Below, in pieces: positions 1-8,778 of a DNA stretch of 64,000 nucleotides (positions are counted from its first letter, which is position 1; the number at the start of each line of letters is the position of its first letter). Made by a program: the position numbers and the translations under genes. The notes beneath the pieces were generated by a model. The model searched no databases. It had not been told where the DNA came from and saw only the letters and a program-made list of their open reading frames with translations. Source of the DNA: Dehalobacter sp. (GTDB lineage Bacteria; Bacillota; Desulfitobacteriia; Desulfitobacteriales; Syntrophobotulaceae); contig JAMPIU010000143.1 of NCBI GenBank assembly GCA_023667845.1, positions 188,574 to 252,573 of the forward strand, read 5' to 3'.

Positions 1-345
1 AACGGCAATGATATCTACGTTGAAATTCCGATCACTTTTGTTCAGGCCGCCCTGGGTGATGAAATTGACGTGCCTACCCTTCACGGCGATGTCAAAATAA
101 AGATACCCGAAGGAACCCAGACATCGAAAGTCTTCAGAATCAAAGGAATGGGTGTTCCTTACCGGAGAGGCAGCGGGTGCGGTGACCAGCATGTCAGGGT
201 GATTGTAGCAACGCCTACCAAACTCACGGAACGGCAGAAAGAGTTGCTCAGCGAATTTGGAAAAATAACGACCGAAGGCCAGCAGCTTGGTAAAAAATCG
301 CTTTGGGACAAGGTGAAGGATAATGTCCGGGATGCTATCGGTTAA
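1..345 (+). CDS. dnaJ: Chaperone protein DnaJ, C-terminal part (5' end outside window)
   Basis: The reading frame is open from the first base and ends at the TAA at 343-345. The visible ~114 residues match the second substrate-binding beta domain and tail of Hsp40: 'ITFVQAALGDEIDVPTLHG' followed by 'IPEGTQ' and 'FRIKGMGVP' are hallmark DnaJ C-terminal signatures. DnaJ is the cytoplasmic co-chaperone that delivers clients to DnaK and stimulates its ATPase. The J domain and zinc-finger part lie upstream of the window. It is followed after 44 bases by prmA in the same orientation, the usual hrcA-grpE-dnaK-dnaJ-prmA arrangement of Firmicutes. Confidence 0.95.
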   Translation, partial: NGNDIYVEIPITFVQAALGDEIDVPTLHGDVKIKIPEGTQTSKVFRIKGMGVPYRRGSGCGDQHVRVIVATPTKLTERQKELLSEFGKITTEGQQLGKKSLWDKVKDNVRDAIG

Positions 346-389
346 TTGCAGTTTAACGGCGAATAAGATCTGAGAAAAGGGAGTTAGCC

Positions 390-1316
390 ATGAATTGGAC
401 TGAGATAGCGGTAACAGTATCATCTGAGGGAGAGGAGGCTGTTACCGATCTTTTATATCGGATAGGCAGCAAGGGTGTGGTTATCGAATCGCCTGAGCTG
501 ATTAATGGGTATGTTGAATCCGGGATCTGGGATTATCACATCTATGCGGACTTGGAAGTAACGGGAAAGTGTGTGGTCAAGGGCTATTTCCCGGAGGATG
601 AAAGCTTAAGTCCCAGGATCGCCTCCTTACGGGAAGAACTTCTGCTCTTCAAGGAATTATTTCCGGACTGGATAGTGGAAACGAATTCCGTGATGGTGAA
701 GGAAGAAGACTGGGAGAACGAATGGAAGCAATACTTTAAACCAGTCCGAATCGGCAAACGCTTCCTGATCAAACCGACCTGGGAACAGGTGGATACGCAG
801 GATCAGGTGGTCATCATTGAGATTGATCCTGGGATGGCTTTTGGGACGGGTACCCATCCGACAACCGCTCTCTGCCTGGAGGAGCTGGAAGACCATATTC
901 AGGAAGGTTCGGACGTCTTTGATATTGGCACCGGCTCCGGGATCCTGGCTGTGGCGGCCGCCAAGCTTGGCGCAAACGTCCAGGCCGGAGACATTGACCG
1001 CCTGGCTGTGCGGATTGCGCGGCAAAATGCAGCGCTGAATCACATGGAAGATAAAATTAAGGTCGAAACGGGAAACCTCGGTGAGGTCTTTACGGGGAAA
1101 GCTGATGTCGTCATCGCCAATATCATCGCGGATGTAATCATTGAACTCCTGCCTTCCCTGCCTCAGCTGATGAAACCGGAGGGTATCCTTCTTGCTTCCG
1201 GCATCATTGATACCCGGGAAGACAATGTTCTGGAAAAAATGAATGCGGCAGGTCTCCGCTGTATCGGAAGGCTTGAAGATGCAGGCTGGGTACTGCTGAA
1301 AGCTACGTTTGCTTGA
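390..1316 (+). CDS. prmA: Ribosomal protein L11 methyltransferase
   Basis: 308 residues, normal for PrmA. The protein transfers methyl groups from S-adenosylmethionine to ribosomal protein L11 in the cytoplasm. The N-terminal third is the L11-recognition part; the catalytic Rossmann fold follows, with 'GMAFGTGTHPTT', the SAM-binding loop 'DIGTGSGILAVAAAKLGA' (about residues 175-192) and 'VIANIIADVI', which matches the NPPY-like position of the family. The ATG at 390 has 'AAAGGGAG' upstream with good spacing. It lies between dnaJ and rsmE, the conserved Firmicute order. Confidence 0.95.
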   Translation: MNWTEIAVTVSSEGEEAVTDLLYRIGSKGVVIESPELINGYVESGIWDYHIYADLEVTGKCVVKGYFPEDESLSPRIASLREELLLFKELFPDWIVETNSVMVKEEDWENEWKQYFKPVRIGKRFLIKPTWEQVDTQDQVVIIEIDPGMAFGTGTHPTTALCLEELEDHIQEGSDVFDIGTGSGILAVAAAKLGANVQAGDIDRLAVRIARQNAALNHMEDKIKVETGNLGEVFTGKADVVIANIIADVIIELLPSLPQLMKPEGILLASGIIDTREDNVLEKMNAAGLRCIGRLEDAGWVLLKATFA

Positions 1317-1338
1317 GTGTATTGAGAGAGGGAATCCT

Positions 1339-2076
1339 ATGCACCGTTTTAAAATCTCGTCCCGCGAAAAGGACACTTTTAACATAACCGGAGAAGAACT
1401 TCATCACCTGACGCATGTGGTGCGGCTTGAATGCGGCGCTAAAGTCATGGGCTTTGATAATTCCGGCGGTCAGTGGGTCGGGGTCATTGAAGAACTAGCC
1501 AGGGACTCAGCTCGCTGCAGAGTTGTTGAAGAGGAATTCCCTGACGTGGAAGCAGAGGCAAGGGTATACCTTGTCATGGGACTGGCCAAGGGAGAAAAGA
1601 TGGAGTGGGTCATCCAAAAAGGGACTGAGCTCGGAATGGCCGGATTTATCCCTTTAAGGATGAAACGGTCTGTCCTGCAACTGGAAGGAACTAAAGCACG
1701 GGACAGGGTAGTCCGCTGGCAAAGAATCGCGGCTGAGGCTGTGAAACAATCTCACCGGGTCATCGAACCGGAAATTATGGAAGTAGCCGATTGGACGCAA
1801 CTGAAGGGACTGCTGCCGGCAGAGACGCAGTGGCTGATTCCTTATGAAGATGAAAAGACGCACTCCTTAAAGGAAGTGCTTCAGGGATATGAACCCAGAT
1901 ACCCGATTGCTGTACTTATCGGGGCCGAAGGGGGCTTTGCGCCGGAAGAGGTGGCCTGGGCCGAGGAAAAACTTCAGGCCAGGAGTGTCTCTTTGGGACC
2001 GCGTATTCTGCGGACAGAGACGGCGGCTCTGGCAGCTCTTGTGATGACGCTCGCTTACTTCGATGATCTCGGGTAA
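1339..2076 (+). CDS. rsmE: 16S rRNA (uracil1498-N3)-methyltransferase RsmE
   Basis: About 245 residues. RsmE methylates N3 of U1498 in 16S rRNA. Visible signatures are the N-terminal PUA-like part ('HRFKI...EELHHLTHVVRL'), and the SPOUT knot region 'LIGAEGGFAPEEV' followed by 'LGPRILRTETAALAAL', both diagnostic. I chose the ATG at 1339 because 'GAGAGAGGG' precedes it at good distance; a longer frame back to 1309 would overlap prmA and lacks a better site. It is co-directional with prmA and mtaB. Confidence 0.93.
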   Translation: MHRFKISSREKDTFNITGEELHHLTHVVRLECGAKVMGFDNSGGQWVGVIEELARDSARCRVVEEEFPDVEAEARVYLVMGLAKGEKMEWVIQKGTELGMAGFIPLRMKRSVLQLEGTKARDRVVRWQRIAAEAVKQSHRVIEPEIMEVADWTQLKGLLPAETQWLIPYEDEKTHSLKEVLQGYEPRYPIAVLIGAEGGFAPEEVAWAEEKLQARSVSLGPRILRTETAALAALVMTLAYFDDLG

Positions 2077-2078
2077 AT

Positions 2079-2172
2079 CTGGGGTAAGTTTGTAGGACAT
2101 AATATCCGCGTGCCATGGATGGCATAATCCATTCAAAAGCCGTGCTCCAATCACAGCGGAATTGCCCCCCAG
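2079..2172 (+). repeat. Intergenic palindromic patch A (member of a three-copy family)
   Basis: GC-rich non-coding patch between rsmE and mtaB. It contains 'GTGCCATGGATGGCA' (2110-2124, self-complementary core), then 'AAAAGCCGTGCTCC' and 'CAGCGGAATTGC'. It is bounded by CTGGGG (2079-2084) and CCCCAG (2167-2172). The same words recur at 5991-6100 and 12140-12240 in the same order. Boundaries are approximate. Confidence 0.5.
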
Positions 2173-2254
2173 CCTGATCATATGGTCGTTTATGTCAGTC
2201 TATAAGCCGGAAATAATTCTTATGTTTTCTATACAGGCAGTTATTTGAAGAAGG

Positions 2255-3763
2255 TTGTATTTGTTGCGAGGGAAAGAAGCCAAGCGTATGAATAACAAAA
2301 ATAATCAAAAAATAACCGGGAGTAAGGCGAGTTCGGAGAACTTTGATAGCATAGGAAGTGCAGGGAGCTTTGAAGGCCCGGAGGGCTCAAAAACCCTGAA
2401 AGGCTTGAAGGTAAGTTTTCTGACGCTTGGCTGCAAGGTCAACCAGACTGAAAGCGAAGCACTTTCTCAGCTGCTGGCCGGTGAAGGTTATAAGACCGTC
2501 CAGGAGGCTGATTCTGCCGACGTGATCATTATTAATACCTGCACCGTAACCGGTACAGGGAGCATGAAATCCCGTAAGCTCATCCGCAAGATGGTCAAGG
2601 ATCATCCGGAGGCGATCATTGCTGTCATGGGCTGCTATGCCCAGCTAAGTCCTGATGAGGTTGCAGGGATCGATGGAGTCGGTCTGATCATGGGAACTCA
2701 GGACCGGAGTTCCCTGCTTCAGTTTTTACGCGATATTCAGGACGAACGTGCTGTCGATGCTTCAGCAAAGAGGCCGATCGAATCTTTAAGACCTCTCCGA
2801 AAGGTCAAAAGCTTTGAGGAAAGCGTAAAATATGAGGAGCTTCCGCTGATCAAAAATGAGAACAGGACACGGGCCATGCTGAAGATTCAGGATGGCTGCA
2901 GCCAGTTTTGTACATACTGCATCGTACCTTATACCAGGGGGCCGTCACGCAGCCGTGATCCTGAAAATGTCTACCGGGAGGCCAGGGAACTTCTGAAGGC
3001 AGGATACAAGGAAATTGTACTGACCGGTATTCATATCGGCGCCTTTGGCAGGGACTTTGCCCATAAGAATATGAATCTGGGACTTCTGGTCAGTGAGCTG
3101 GTGAAGCTTCCGGGGATGAAGAGACTCCGGCTTGGTTCGATTGAACCGATGGAGTTTTCGCTGGAATTGCTGGAGGTTATTGCTGTCAATGCAGCAGTAT
3201 GTCCCCATTTCCATATTCCGCTTCAGAGCGGTTCCGACAAGATCCTGAAAAAAATGAACAGACCTTATACGACAGAGGATTATGCTGCTTTGCTGAAGCA
3301 GATAAGGGCCAGAGTTCCAGACGCGGCAATCGCCTCCGATATTATGGTCGGCTTTCCCGGAGAAACAGATCAGGATTATCAGGACAGCCTGCGTTTTGTT
3401 GAGAGCTGCGAATTTTCCGGTATTCATGTTTTCCCTTATTCCCGGAGGCCCGGTACGCCCTCGGCGGATATGCCGGAGCAGATACCCAACCGTATCAAAA
3501 CAGCCAGGGTCAGGGAACTGATTCAGATCGGTCAAAAGAGCCGAAGAAAATACGAGAGAAAATTTATCGGAAAACAGCTTGAAGTAATTTTGGAAAATGT
3601 GGATCAAGACGGAAGAGCCCGCGGACATACCCAAAATTATCTGGAACTTCGAATTCCGTCCAGCCTGGCTGAGAGTGATCTCATCACTTATACTGTCCGC
3701 GAGGAGGATCTGGTTTCTGTCCCGGGAAACGCTGCTAGCCGAGAAATCAATGAAGCTGAATAA
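2255..3763 (+). CDS. mtaB: tRNA threonylcarbamoyladenosine methylthiotransferase MtaB
   Basis: Radical SAM methylthiotransferase that adds the 2-methylthio group to t6A37 of tRNAs reading ANN codons. Visible: N-terminal UPF0004 domain with 'LGCKVNQTES' (Cys about residue 60) and further cysteines in 'INTCTVTG' and 'VMGCYAQLSP', holding the auxiliary Fe-S cluster; radical SAM triad 'CSQFCTYC' (Cys215, 219, 222 counted from the first start); 'IPLQSGSDKILKKMNR'; a C-terminal TRAM segment. The 'GCKVNQ' form separates MtaB from MiaB/RimO. The N-terminus is uncertain: TTG at 2255 or 2261 after 'GAAGAAGG', or ATG at 2288; conserved sequence begins near residue 52, so about 40 residues form a variable leader. 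Confidence 0.92.
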   Translation: MYLLRGKEAKRMNNKNNQKITGSKASSENFDSIGSAGSFEGPEGSKTLKGLKVSFLTLGCKVNQTESEALSQLLAGEGYKTVQEADSADVIIINTCTVTGTGSMKSRKLIRKMVKDHPEAIIAVMGCYAQLSPDEVAGIDGVGLIMGTQDRSSLLQFLRDIQDERAVDASAKRPIESLRPLRKVKSFEESVKYEELPLIKNENRTRAMLKIQDGCSQFCTYCIVPYTRGPSRSRDPENVYREARELLKAGYKEIVLTGIHIGAFGRDFAHKNMNLGLLVSELVKLPGMKRLRLGSIEPMEFSLELLEVIAVNAAVCPHFHIPLQSGSDKILKKMNRPYTTEDYAALLKQIRARVPDAAIASDIMVGFPGETDQDYQDSLRFVESCEFSGIHVFPYSRRPGTPSADMPEQIPNRIKTARVRELIQIGQKSRRKYERKFIGKQLEVILENVDQDGRARGHTQNYLELRIPSSLAESDLITYTVREEDLVSVPGNAASREINEAE

Positions 3764-3849
3764 AGCACAATTTGTCAAATGGTGTTTAATCTTCTAATAT
3801 TTTATAATATAATAATTAACAAATGATCCTCAAAATACAAGGAGCTACA

Positions 3850-4707
3850 ATGAAGAAGATCGGGAATTGGAAGAAGCCCCTTATTATTGTTTTAATTGTA
3901 GTCATTGCGCTGGGTGTATTATTATTAAAAGCACCATTGTACGCACAAGTCCGAAGCTATGCGGTGATGTGGGCTTACACCAAATATGAAAATTCCAAGA
4001 GCCTGATGGATAAACAGCAAGTCTCTGTTCAGATCCCGGGCGGTTCCAGTACGGAAGCAAAAGACTGGTACCCGTTTGTCATGGTATTTAACGATAATGA
4101 AGGTTTTTCGCAGTACACCGGAAGAGACCTTTCCCTGTCGATGATCTATAATTTTGGCGCGTTCAGCTGGAATTACGGTTCGTCCACGCTTTACAAGGAT
4201 GATTCGCCTTATTATGCGAGCTTTTATGGCGGATATCTGATCAAGGACAACTCTGGGCAAAGCAAGTATGGTTTTTCTGCAGATGGAAAGCTGAATATCA
4301 GTGAAATAACGGCTGTAACGGAATATGATTATAAGAAGCTGGTCCTGGACAGCCTGGGCTGCCCTGTCGAGCAGCAAAAAATGGATGTTCTTTCCTCCGA
4401 GGTCAAGAGCAGAGTCGCATATGCGGGTTATGAGGGCTGGGAACAAATCGATGCAATCATCCTGGTAAACAGTCCGGCCCACAAATATGAAGGCAGCCGT
4501 CGCGCTTACATTCAGTACGGCAATCCGCTCAAAAAAACCAGCCTGGAGGATTTCCCGCTGATTGCATCCCGTACAAGAATTTATGTGAGATATTTTGAGG
4601 AGTTTGACAGTACAGTCCTTTTGTATATCTTTACTCCTTTTGCAGAGACGCTGGAGCAATGTGACCAGAATATTCTCAGCAAGACAGTCATTGCGAAAAG
4701 CGAATAA
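3850..4707 (+). CDS. Membrane-anchored extracytoplasmic protein of unknown function
   Basis: 285 residues from the ATG at 3850, which has 'AAGGAG' seven bases upstream. I do not recognise the family. The N-terminus is a positively charged stretch (MKKIGNWKK) followed by a strongly hydrophobic segment of about 20 residues, so it is probably an uncleaved signal anchor with the rest outside the membrane. The body is rich in Tyr, Ser and Asp with no cysteine motif or catalytic signature I can name. It sits between mtaB and the HIT protein on the same strand; codon usage looks like its neighbours. Confidence 0.8.
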   Translation: MKKIGNWKKPLIIVLIVVIALGVLLLKAPLYAQVRSYAVMWAYTKYENSKSLMDKQQVSVQIPGGSSTEAKDWYPFVMVFNDNEGFSQYTGRDLSLSMIYNFGAFSWNYGSSTLYKDDSPYYASFYGGYLIKDNSGQSKYGFSADGKLNISEITAVTEYDYKKLVLDSLGCPVEQQKMDVLSSEVKSRVAYAGYEGWEQIDAIILVNSPAHKYEGSRRAYIQYGNPLKKTSLEDFPLIASRTRIYVRYFEEFDSTVLLYIFTPFAETLEQCDQNILSKTVIAKSE

Positions 4708-4752
4708 CCCGGCAGCAAAGGCCGCCAGGATAAAAAATTGGAGGTTCGGCCT

Positions 4753-5097
4753 ATGGACAATTGTATTTTTTGCAAAATCGTGAACAAGGAAATTCCTTTA
4801 GCAATCGTCTTTGAAAACGAAGATATCCTGTGTTTTAAGGATATTAACCCCGTGGCGCCTGTTCACATTCTGGTTATTCCGAAAAAACACCTGACCAGTC
4901 TGAATGATCTGACAGAAGATGACATGGCTGTGACCGGCAGGATTTTTGTCCTGATCAAGCAGCTTGCAGTAGAATTCGGGGTCGCGGAATCGGGCTACAG
5001 AGTTGTTGTAAACTGCGGGCCTGACGGAGGTCAGGAAGTCGGACATCTGCACTATCATCTGATCGGCGGCAAGCCGCTGGGCAAGAAAATCGGCTAA
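4753..5097 (+). CDS. HIT family protein (histidine triad nucleotide-binding)
   Basis: 114 residues from ATG 4753, preceded by 'TTGGAGG'. The histidine triad 'HLHYHLIGG' (HxHxHxx) near the C-terminus and the N-terminal zinc-type 'NCIFCKIV' mark the HINT/PKCI branch, which hydrolyses nucleoside phosphoramidates such as AMP-lysine. 'INPVAPVHILVIPKKH' is the standard family block. Length is normal. An upstream TTG at 4738 is in frame but has no spacing to a Shine-Dalgarno. Cytoplasmic; it closes the mtaB-region run before the rpsU promoter. Confidence 0.93.
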   Translation: MDNCIFCKIVNKEIPLAIVFENEDILCFKDINPVAPVHILVIPKKHLTSLNDLTEDDMAVTGRIFVLIKQLAVEFGVAESGYRVVVNCGPDGGQEVGHLHYHLIGGKPLGKKIG

Positions 5098-5171
5098 ACA
5101 TCTTTTGGAAAAACCGTCAGATTAGGACTGAGTTGTGTTTTGATATGCCAAAAAAGCAGGCTCCTTCCAGC

Positions 5172-5200
5172 TTGACGTGTCCATATTCATCCTTTATAAT
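5172..5200 (+). promoter_or_regulatory. Predicted sigma-A promoter of rpsU-yqeY
   Basis: TTGACG (5172-5177), a 17-base spacer and a perfect TATAAT (5195-5200), 39 bases before the rpsU start. Placement and spacing are ideal for sigma-A. Confidence 0.8.
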
Positions 5201-5238
5201 TATTTCGTATCATTTACCAGTGGAGGGAGGGATAAAAA

Positions 5239-5415
5239 ATGAGTGAAGTCAGAGTCGGTAAAAATGAATCCCTGGATTCCGCACTCCGCCGGTTCAAGCG
5301 AAATTGTCAACGTTCGGGGGTATTATCGGAAGCTCGCAAACACGAGCATTACGAGAAGCCAAGCGTTAAGAGAAAAAAGAAATCTGAGGCTGCGCGGAAA
5401 CGTAAATTCAAATAA
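5239..5415 (+). CDS. rpsU: 30S ribosomal protein S21
   Basis: 58 residues, starting [19 protein letters not shown] and ending in a lysine/arginine-rich tail '[15 protein letters not shown]'. '[18 protein letters not shown]' and '[11 protein letters not shown]' are the S21 signatures. The ATG at 5239 follows 'GGAGGGAGG'. S21 joins the 30S subunit late and supports initiation. The protein is read in a different frame from the longer spurious frame over the same DNA. Fifteen bases separate it from yqeY, with which it shares a promoter. Confidence 0.96.
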   Translation: MSEVRVGKNESLDSALRRFKRNCQRSGVLSEARKHEHYEKPSVKRKKKSEAARKRKFK

Positions 5416-5430
5416 GGGAGTTGGCTCCAA

Positions 5431-5886
5431 TTGTCCCTGAAGGATCGTCTGGTTGAGGATATGAAGACAGCTATGAAGGCCAAAGAGGAGGGGAAGGTTA
5501 GACTTTCTGTTATCCGAATGGTACGGGCTGCCATCAAATACGCTGAGATAGACAAGAAAATGGAGTTCAACGATGATAATCAGGTTATCGAGGTTCTTGC
5601 CCGCGAGTTAAAAATGCGGCGGGATGCGATGGAACAGTTTGCCAACGCGAACAGGCCCGACAAAGTTCAGGAGCTCGAAGAGGAAGTCGCCATCCTAATG
5701 GAATACTTACCTCAGCAGCTCACTGAAGGGGAAATCCGCGAAATAGCTAAAGAAATCATCGCTGAAACCGGTGCCCAAGGCCCCAAAGATCTGGGGAAAG
5801 TCATGGGAATTATTACGCCGAAGATAAAAGGAAGAGCCGAAGGGAAGCTTGTGAATCAAGTCGTGAGAGGACTCTTGGGTTCCTAA
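5431..5886 (+). CDS. yqeY: GatB/YqeY domain-containing protein
   Basis: 151 residues with a TTG start at 5431 after 'AAGGGAG'. It carries the stand-alone YqeY domain related to the C-terminal tRNA-binding part of GatB: 'SLKDRLVEDMKTAMKAKE', 'VIRMVRAAIKYAEIDK', 'LPQQLTEGEI' and the end 'KGRAEGKLVNQVVRGLL' are typical. The rpsU-yqeY pair is conserved in Firmicutes. The exact biochemical role is not established; a tRNA-related one is usually assumed. Transcription is closed by the hairpin at 5899-5936. Confidence 0.93.
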   Translation: MSLKDRLVEDMKTAMKAKEEGKVRLSVIRMVRAAIKYAEIDKKMEFNDDNQVIEVLARELKMRRDAMEQFANANRPDKVQELEEEVAILMEYLPQQLTEGEIREIAKEIIAETGAQGPKDLGKVMGIITPKIKGRAEGKLVNQVVRGLLGS

Positions 5887-5898
5887 AAAAGAGTAGTG

Positions 5899-5936
5899 AA
5901 AAACTGCCGCTAAAACATAAGCGGCAGTTTTTTTGT
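5899..5936 (+). terminator. Rho-independent terminator after yqeY
   Basis: Perfect 10-bp stem AAACTGCCGC (5901-5910) / GCGGCAGTTT (5921-5930) with a 10-base loop and a run of seven T. Confidence 0.92.
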
Positions 5937-5959
5937 TTTAATTGGTATACTCTGGGTTT

Positions 5960-6100
5960 AAGCCATAACCCTAACCGCTCTTCGTCTATTGTGCCATGGA
6001 CGTTGAAAAGCCGCGCTTCTTATCGAATGCCATGTCGTCCATGACGCATTCGACCCTAGGCACATTCAGTGCCGCCGCGTGCTCCGCTTGGCCGAGAATA
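5960..6100 (+). repeat. Intergenic palindromic patch B (three-copy family)
   Basis: Part of the 395-base gap between yqeY and yqfC. It carries GTGCCATGGA (5991-6000), AAAAGCCGCGCTTC (6006-6019), 'ATGCCATG' and 'GTGCTCCGCTTGG', words shared in the same order with the patches at 2.1 and 12.2 kb. No ORF with a ribosome site is present. Further on, TGACGTTAAAT is repeated in tandem (6108-6118, 6120-6130). Boundaries are approximate. Confidence 0.5.
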
Positions 6101-6281
6101 GGCTACATGACGTTAAATCTGACGTTAAATTTTGCGTCCATTAAGCTATCATATTAAAAATGAGCGAGCATCTGCTCTTTCATTTTCCTTTGCTCTCCCC
6201 TGTTCCTCTGGGTCTCCCGCTAACTGCTTGGACTATTCTCTGCTCCTGGTGCATAGACATGCTATGAAGGGAGTGGTAAGC

Positions 6282-6554
6282 GTGCTGAAAAGGCTTCAGA
6301 AACATGCTGGTGAGATCCTGGAGTTTCCGACGGATGTCCTGGATAACGGACCTAAAATAACCATTATCGGACGCAGTGAGATCATCATAGAATATTTTGA
6401 TGAAGTGGTCGGATTTTCGGATCAGGAAATTACTTTGCGGACTTCCGAGGGTAAACTCTGCCTTAACGGAGATAAATTTATTCTTACCGCTGTGCAGGAT
6501 CATGAGATCAGTATCCGCGGCCGGTTAACCGGACTAAGCTTTGGGGAGGGCTGA
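6282..6554 (+). CDS. yqfC: Sporulation protein YqfC
   Basis: About 90 residues from the GTG at 6282, chosen because 'AAGGGAG' lies nine bases upstream and the length then fits YqfC (about 93 in Bacillus). Signatures: 'LEFPTDVLDNGPKITIIGR' (family 'LP.DV....PRITMIG'), 'IEYFDEVVGFSDQEITLRTSEGKLCLNGDKF', ending 'ISIRGRLTGLSF'. In Bacillus yqfC and yqfD are sigma-E dependent mother-cell genes. It is followed two bases later by yqfD. Confidence 0.85.
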   Translation: MLKRLQKHAGEILEFPTDVLDNGPKITIIGRSEIIIEYFDEVVGFSDQEITLRTSEGKLCLNGDKFILTAVQDHEISIRGRLTGLSFGEG

Positions 6555-6556
6555 AG

Positions 6557-7759
6557 GTGTTCGGAAAATTTGGCAGATACCTGCACGGAAGGGTAACCAT
6601 TCAAGCGCAGGGTAAGAATTTAGCTGGATTTATTAATGAGGCGCTTAAAGACAGGATTGAATTTTATAATGGAAAAAAATTGACGGATAGCTTTTTGGCC
6701 GAGATCAATGCCGCAGATTTCAGACGTTTGCGCAAGGCAGCCAAAAAAGCAGGAATCAAAATCAACATCCGGAACAGATACGGGTTTCCGTTTGTAGCGC
6801 TACGCTGGCAAAAACGCAAGGGTCTGATTTTTGGTGTTTTTATCATCATTGCAGCACTCACGGTTCTTTCTCAGTATGTACTTTCCATTAGTGTGGAAGG
6901 AAACAGCAGAGTTTCAGCGGATCAGATTATTGCTGAAGCCGGGAAAGCCGGCTTAAATAAATGGGTGCTGAAAAGTTCCCTTGACCTTGATCAGATGAGC
7001 AAACAAGTTCAAGAGAGCATACCTGACCTGGTCTGGATGACGATGGAAGAGCGCGGAACGAATATCAAAATCAGAGTCGTCGAAAAAACCCTGCCGCAAA
7101 CTGTTTTATTCCAGGGAGATCTTCTGGCAGCCAAAACAGGCTATGTGGAAGATGTGATCGTCATTCAGGGGCAGGCGCTAATTGCTGAAGGACAGCTGGT
7201 TACTGCCGGACAGGTTTTGATCAAGGCTGCAGGAGGAATGACGGAATACAGCTTTGATGTATCTGGTCAGAACAGAGCCAAACAAAACGCGACCGATGCT
7301 CCGGCGGCCAAAGGCTTTGTCCGGGCAAGGGTCTGGTACAGCGCGGACAAGATTATTCCCATGGAAGAAGATAGGACGGAAAAGACAGCAAATAGGACCA
7401 ATGGCTGGGGAATAAAAATAAATAATCGTGTAATAATGATAATGAATCAGGACAGCCCCTATTCAGATTCGATCCAAGAAACCTGCACATATGCATTGCC
7501 CGGTTGGAGGAATTGGCGTTTTCCTGTCGAATTGTTAAAAGTACATTATGAAGAAACTCAAAAAGCACATGTAAGCCGTACAGCAGCAGAAGCAAAGAAG
7601 CTTGCCGAGACCCTGGCCAGGGAGGAATTGAAACAAAAACTGCCTTCAGGGGTCAAAGTACTGCACGATAAAGTCCGGATCCTTTCATCCAAAAAAGGAA
7701 CGGAACATGTCAGGGTTGAAATTGAGACCTTTGAAGATATCGCGGTATATAAAAAATAA
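6557..7759 (+). CDS. yqfD: Sporulation protein YqfD
   Basis: 400 residues, GTG start at 6557 after 'GGGGAGGG'. Visible parts: a cytoplasmic N-terminal ~85 residues, a hydrophobic transmembrane segment near residue 90-110 ('GLIFGVFIIIAALTVLSQY'), then an extracytoplasmic portion with 'ISVEGNSRVSADQI', reminiscent of POTRA/FtsQ-type folds, and 'PQTVLFQGDLLAAKTGYVEDVIVIQGQALI', a YqfD hallmark. Required for efficient sporulation in Bacillus; it probably sits in the mother-cell membrane. It forms a pair with yqfC and is followed by phoH, the conserved order. Confidence 0.92.
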   Translation: MFGKFGRYLHGRVTIQAQGKNLAGFINEALKDRIEFYNGKKLTDSFLAEINAADFRRLRKAAKKAGIKINIRNRYGFPFVALRWQKRKGLIFGVFIIIAALTVLSQYVLSISVEGNSRVSADQIIAEAGKAGLNKWVLKSSLDLDQMSKQVQESIPDLVWMTMEERGTNIKIRVVEKTLPQTVLFQGDLLAAKTGYVEDVIVIQGQALIAEGQLVTAGQVLIKAAGGMTEYSFDVSGQNRAKQNATDAPAAKGFVRARVWYSADKIIPMEEDRTEKTANRTNGWGIKINNRVIMIMNQDSPYSDSIQETCTYALPGWRNWRFPVELLKVHYEETQKAHVSRTAAEAKKLAETLAREELKQKLPSGVKVLHDKVRILSSKKGTEHVRVEIETFEDIAVYKK

Positions 7760-7791
7760 GCAAATATCCTTGCATTTGGAGGAACTCACAT

Positions 7792-8772
7792 TTGCGTAAT
7801 GAATCGAAACTAAACCTGAAAGACAAAGATGAAGCATTAAACCTGTTCGGTCTCGAGGATGTCAACTTAAGATTTCTGGAAGAGCGTCTTGGTTGTCAGA
7901 TTGTTTTTCGCAGTGAAGAGATGACGATTTCAGGTGAAGAACAACAGGTCAAGCTTGCCGAAGCAGTCCTCAAACAGCTTCTGGACTTAATTCGGAAAGG
8001 CAATACACTGACTCTGGCCGATGTAACTTATGTTGTTTCCCAGGTGGAAGAGGGCAGCGTGAAGGATATGGCTCAAAACCTCACCCATATCATCGCGACG
8101 ACGCAAAGGGGGCGGCCGATTAAACCCAAGACGCTCGGACAGGCCAAGTATGTTAAAGCCATTGCCAAGGATTCACTCGTCTTTGGCATCGGACCCGCCG
8201 GGACAGGAAAGACCTATCTGGCGGTGGTCATGGCGGTCAAGGCGCTGAGGGCCAAAGAGGTGAACAGGATTGTTCTCACCCGGCCTGCGGTGGAAGCCGG
8301 AGAAAAACTCGGTTTTTTGCCCGGGGATTTGCAGGAGAAGGTCAATCCGTACCTCAGGCCGCTCTATGATGCGCTCTATGATCTTCTTGGACCGGAAACG
8401 ACCGCACGGTATATTGAGAAAGGCACGATTGAGATTGCTCCGTTGGCCTATATGCGCGGGCGTACGCTAGACGATTCATTTATTATTCTGGATGAGGCCC
8501 AAAATACATCTCCGGAGCAAATGAAAATGTTTCTGACCAGGCTCGGATTTGCCTCCAAAGCAGTGGTTACCGGTGACATTACTCAGGTTGACCTTCCCCG
8601 CGGTAATTATTCAGGGCTGATTGAAGTACAACATATCCTGAAAGGTATCGGAGATATTTCCTTCCATTACTTTACTTTGGACGATATTGTACGTAACCCG
8701 CTTGTACAAAGCATTATTCACGCTTACGATGCGCAAGATATAAAAGAGGACAAGCAGTCCGGTAAGGATTGA
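7792..8772 (+). CDS. phoH: PhoH family protein (P-loop ATPase)
   Basis: 326 residues; TTG start at 7792 with 'TTGGAGGA' upstream. KH-like N-terminal segment, then the PhoH ATPase: Walker A 'GPAGTGKTYLAV' (about residue 133), 'LTRPAVEAGEKLGFLPGD', Walker B 'FIILDEAQNTSPEQMKMFLTR', and 'VVTGDITQVDLP'. PhoH2-type proteins are linked to RNA metabolism; the precise substrate is unsettled. Always next to ybeY in Firmicutes, as here (one gene intervening). Confidence 0.94.
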   Translation: MRNESKLNLKDKDEALNLFGLEDVNLRFLEERLGCQIVFRSEEMTISGEEQQVKLAEAVLKQLLDLIRKGNTLTLADVTYVVSQVEEGSVKDMAQNLTHIIATTQRGRPIKPKTLGQAKYVKAIAKDSLVFGIGPAGTGKTYLAVVMAVKALRAKEVNRIVLTRPAVEAGEKLGFLPGDLQEKVNPYLRPLYDALYDLLGPETTARYIEKGTIEIAPLAYMRGRTLDDSFIILDEAQNTSPEQMKMFLTRLGFASKAVVTGDITQVDLPRGNYSGLIEVQHILKGIGDISFHYFTLDDIVRNPLVQSIIHAYDAQDIKEDKQSGKD

Positions 8773-8778
8773 TGGGAC

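Noticed and set aside
657-1385. Long minus-strand frame opposite prmA
   Set aside because: No ribosome site, no recognisable protein sequence; it mirrors the codon structure of prmA.
5243-5440. 65-codon plus-strand frame over rpsU
   Set aside because: Out of frame with the S21 sequence, which is fully intact from 5239 to 5415.
6241-6265. Sigma-E-like -10 box (CATAGACAT) before yqfC
   Set aside because: Too close to the chosen start codon to leave room for a leader and ribosome site.
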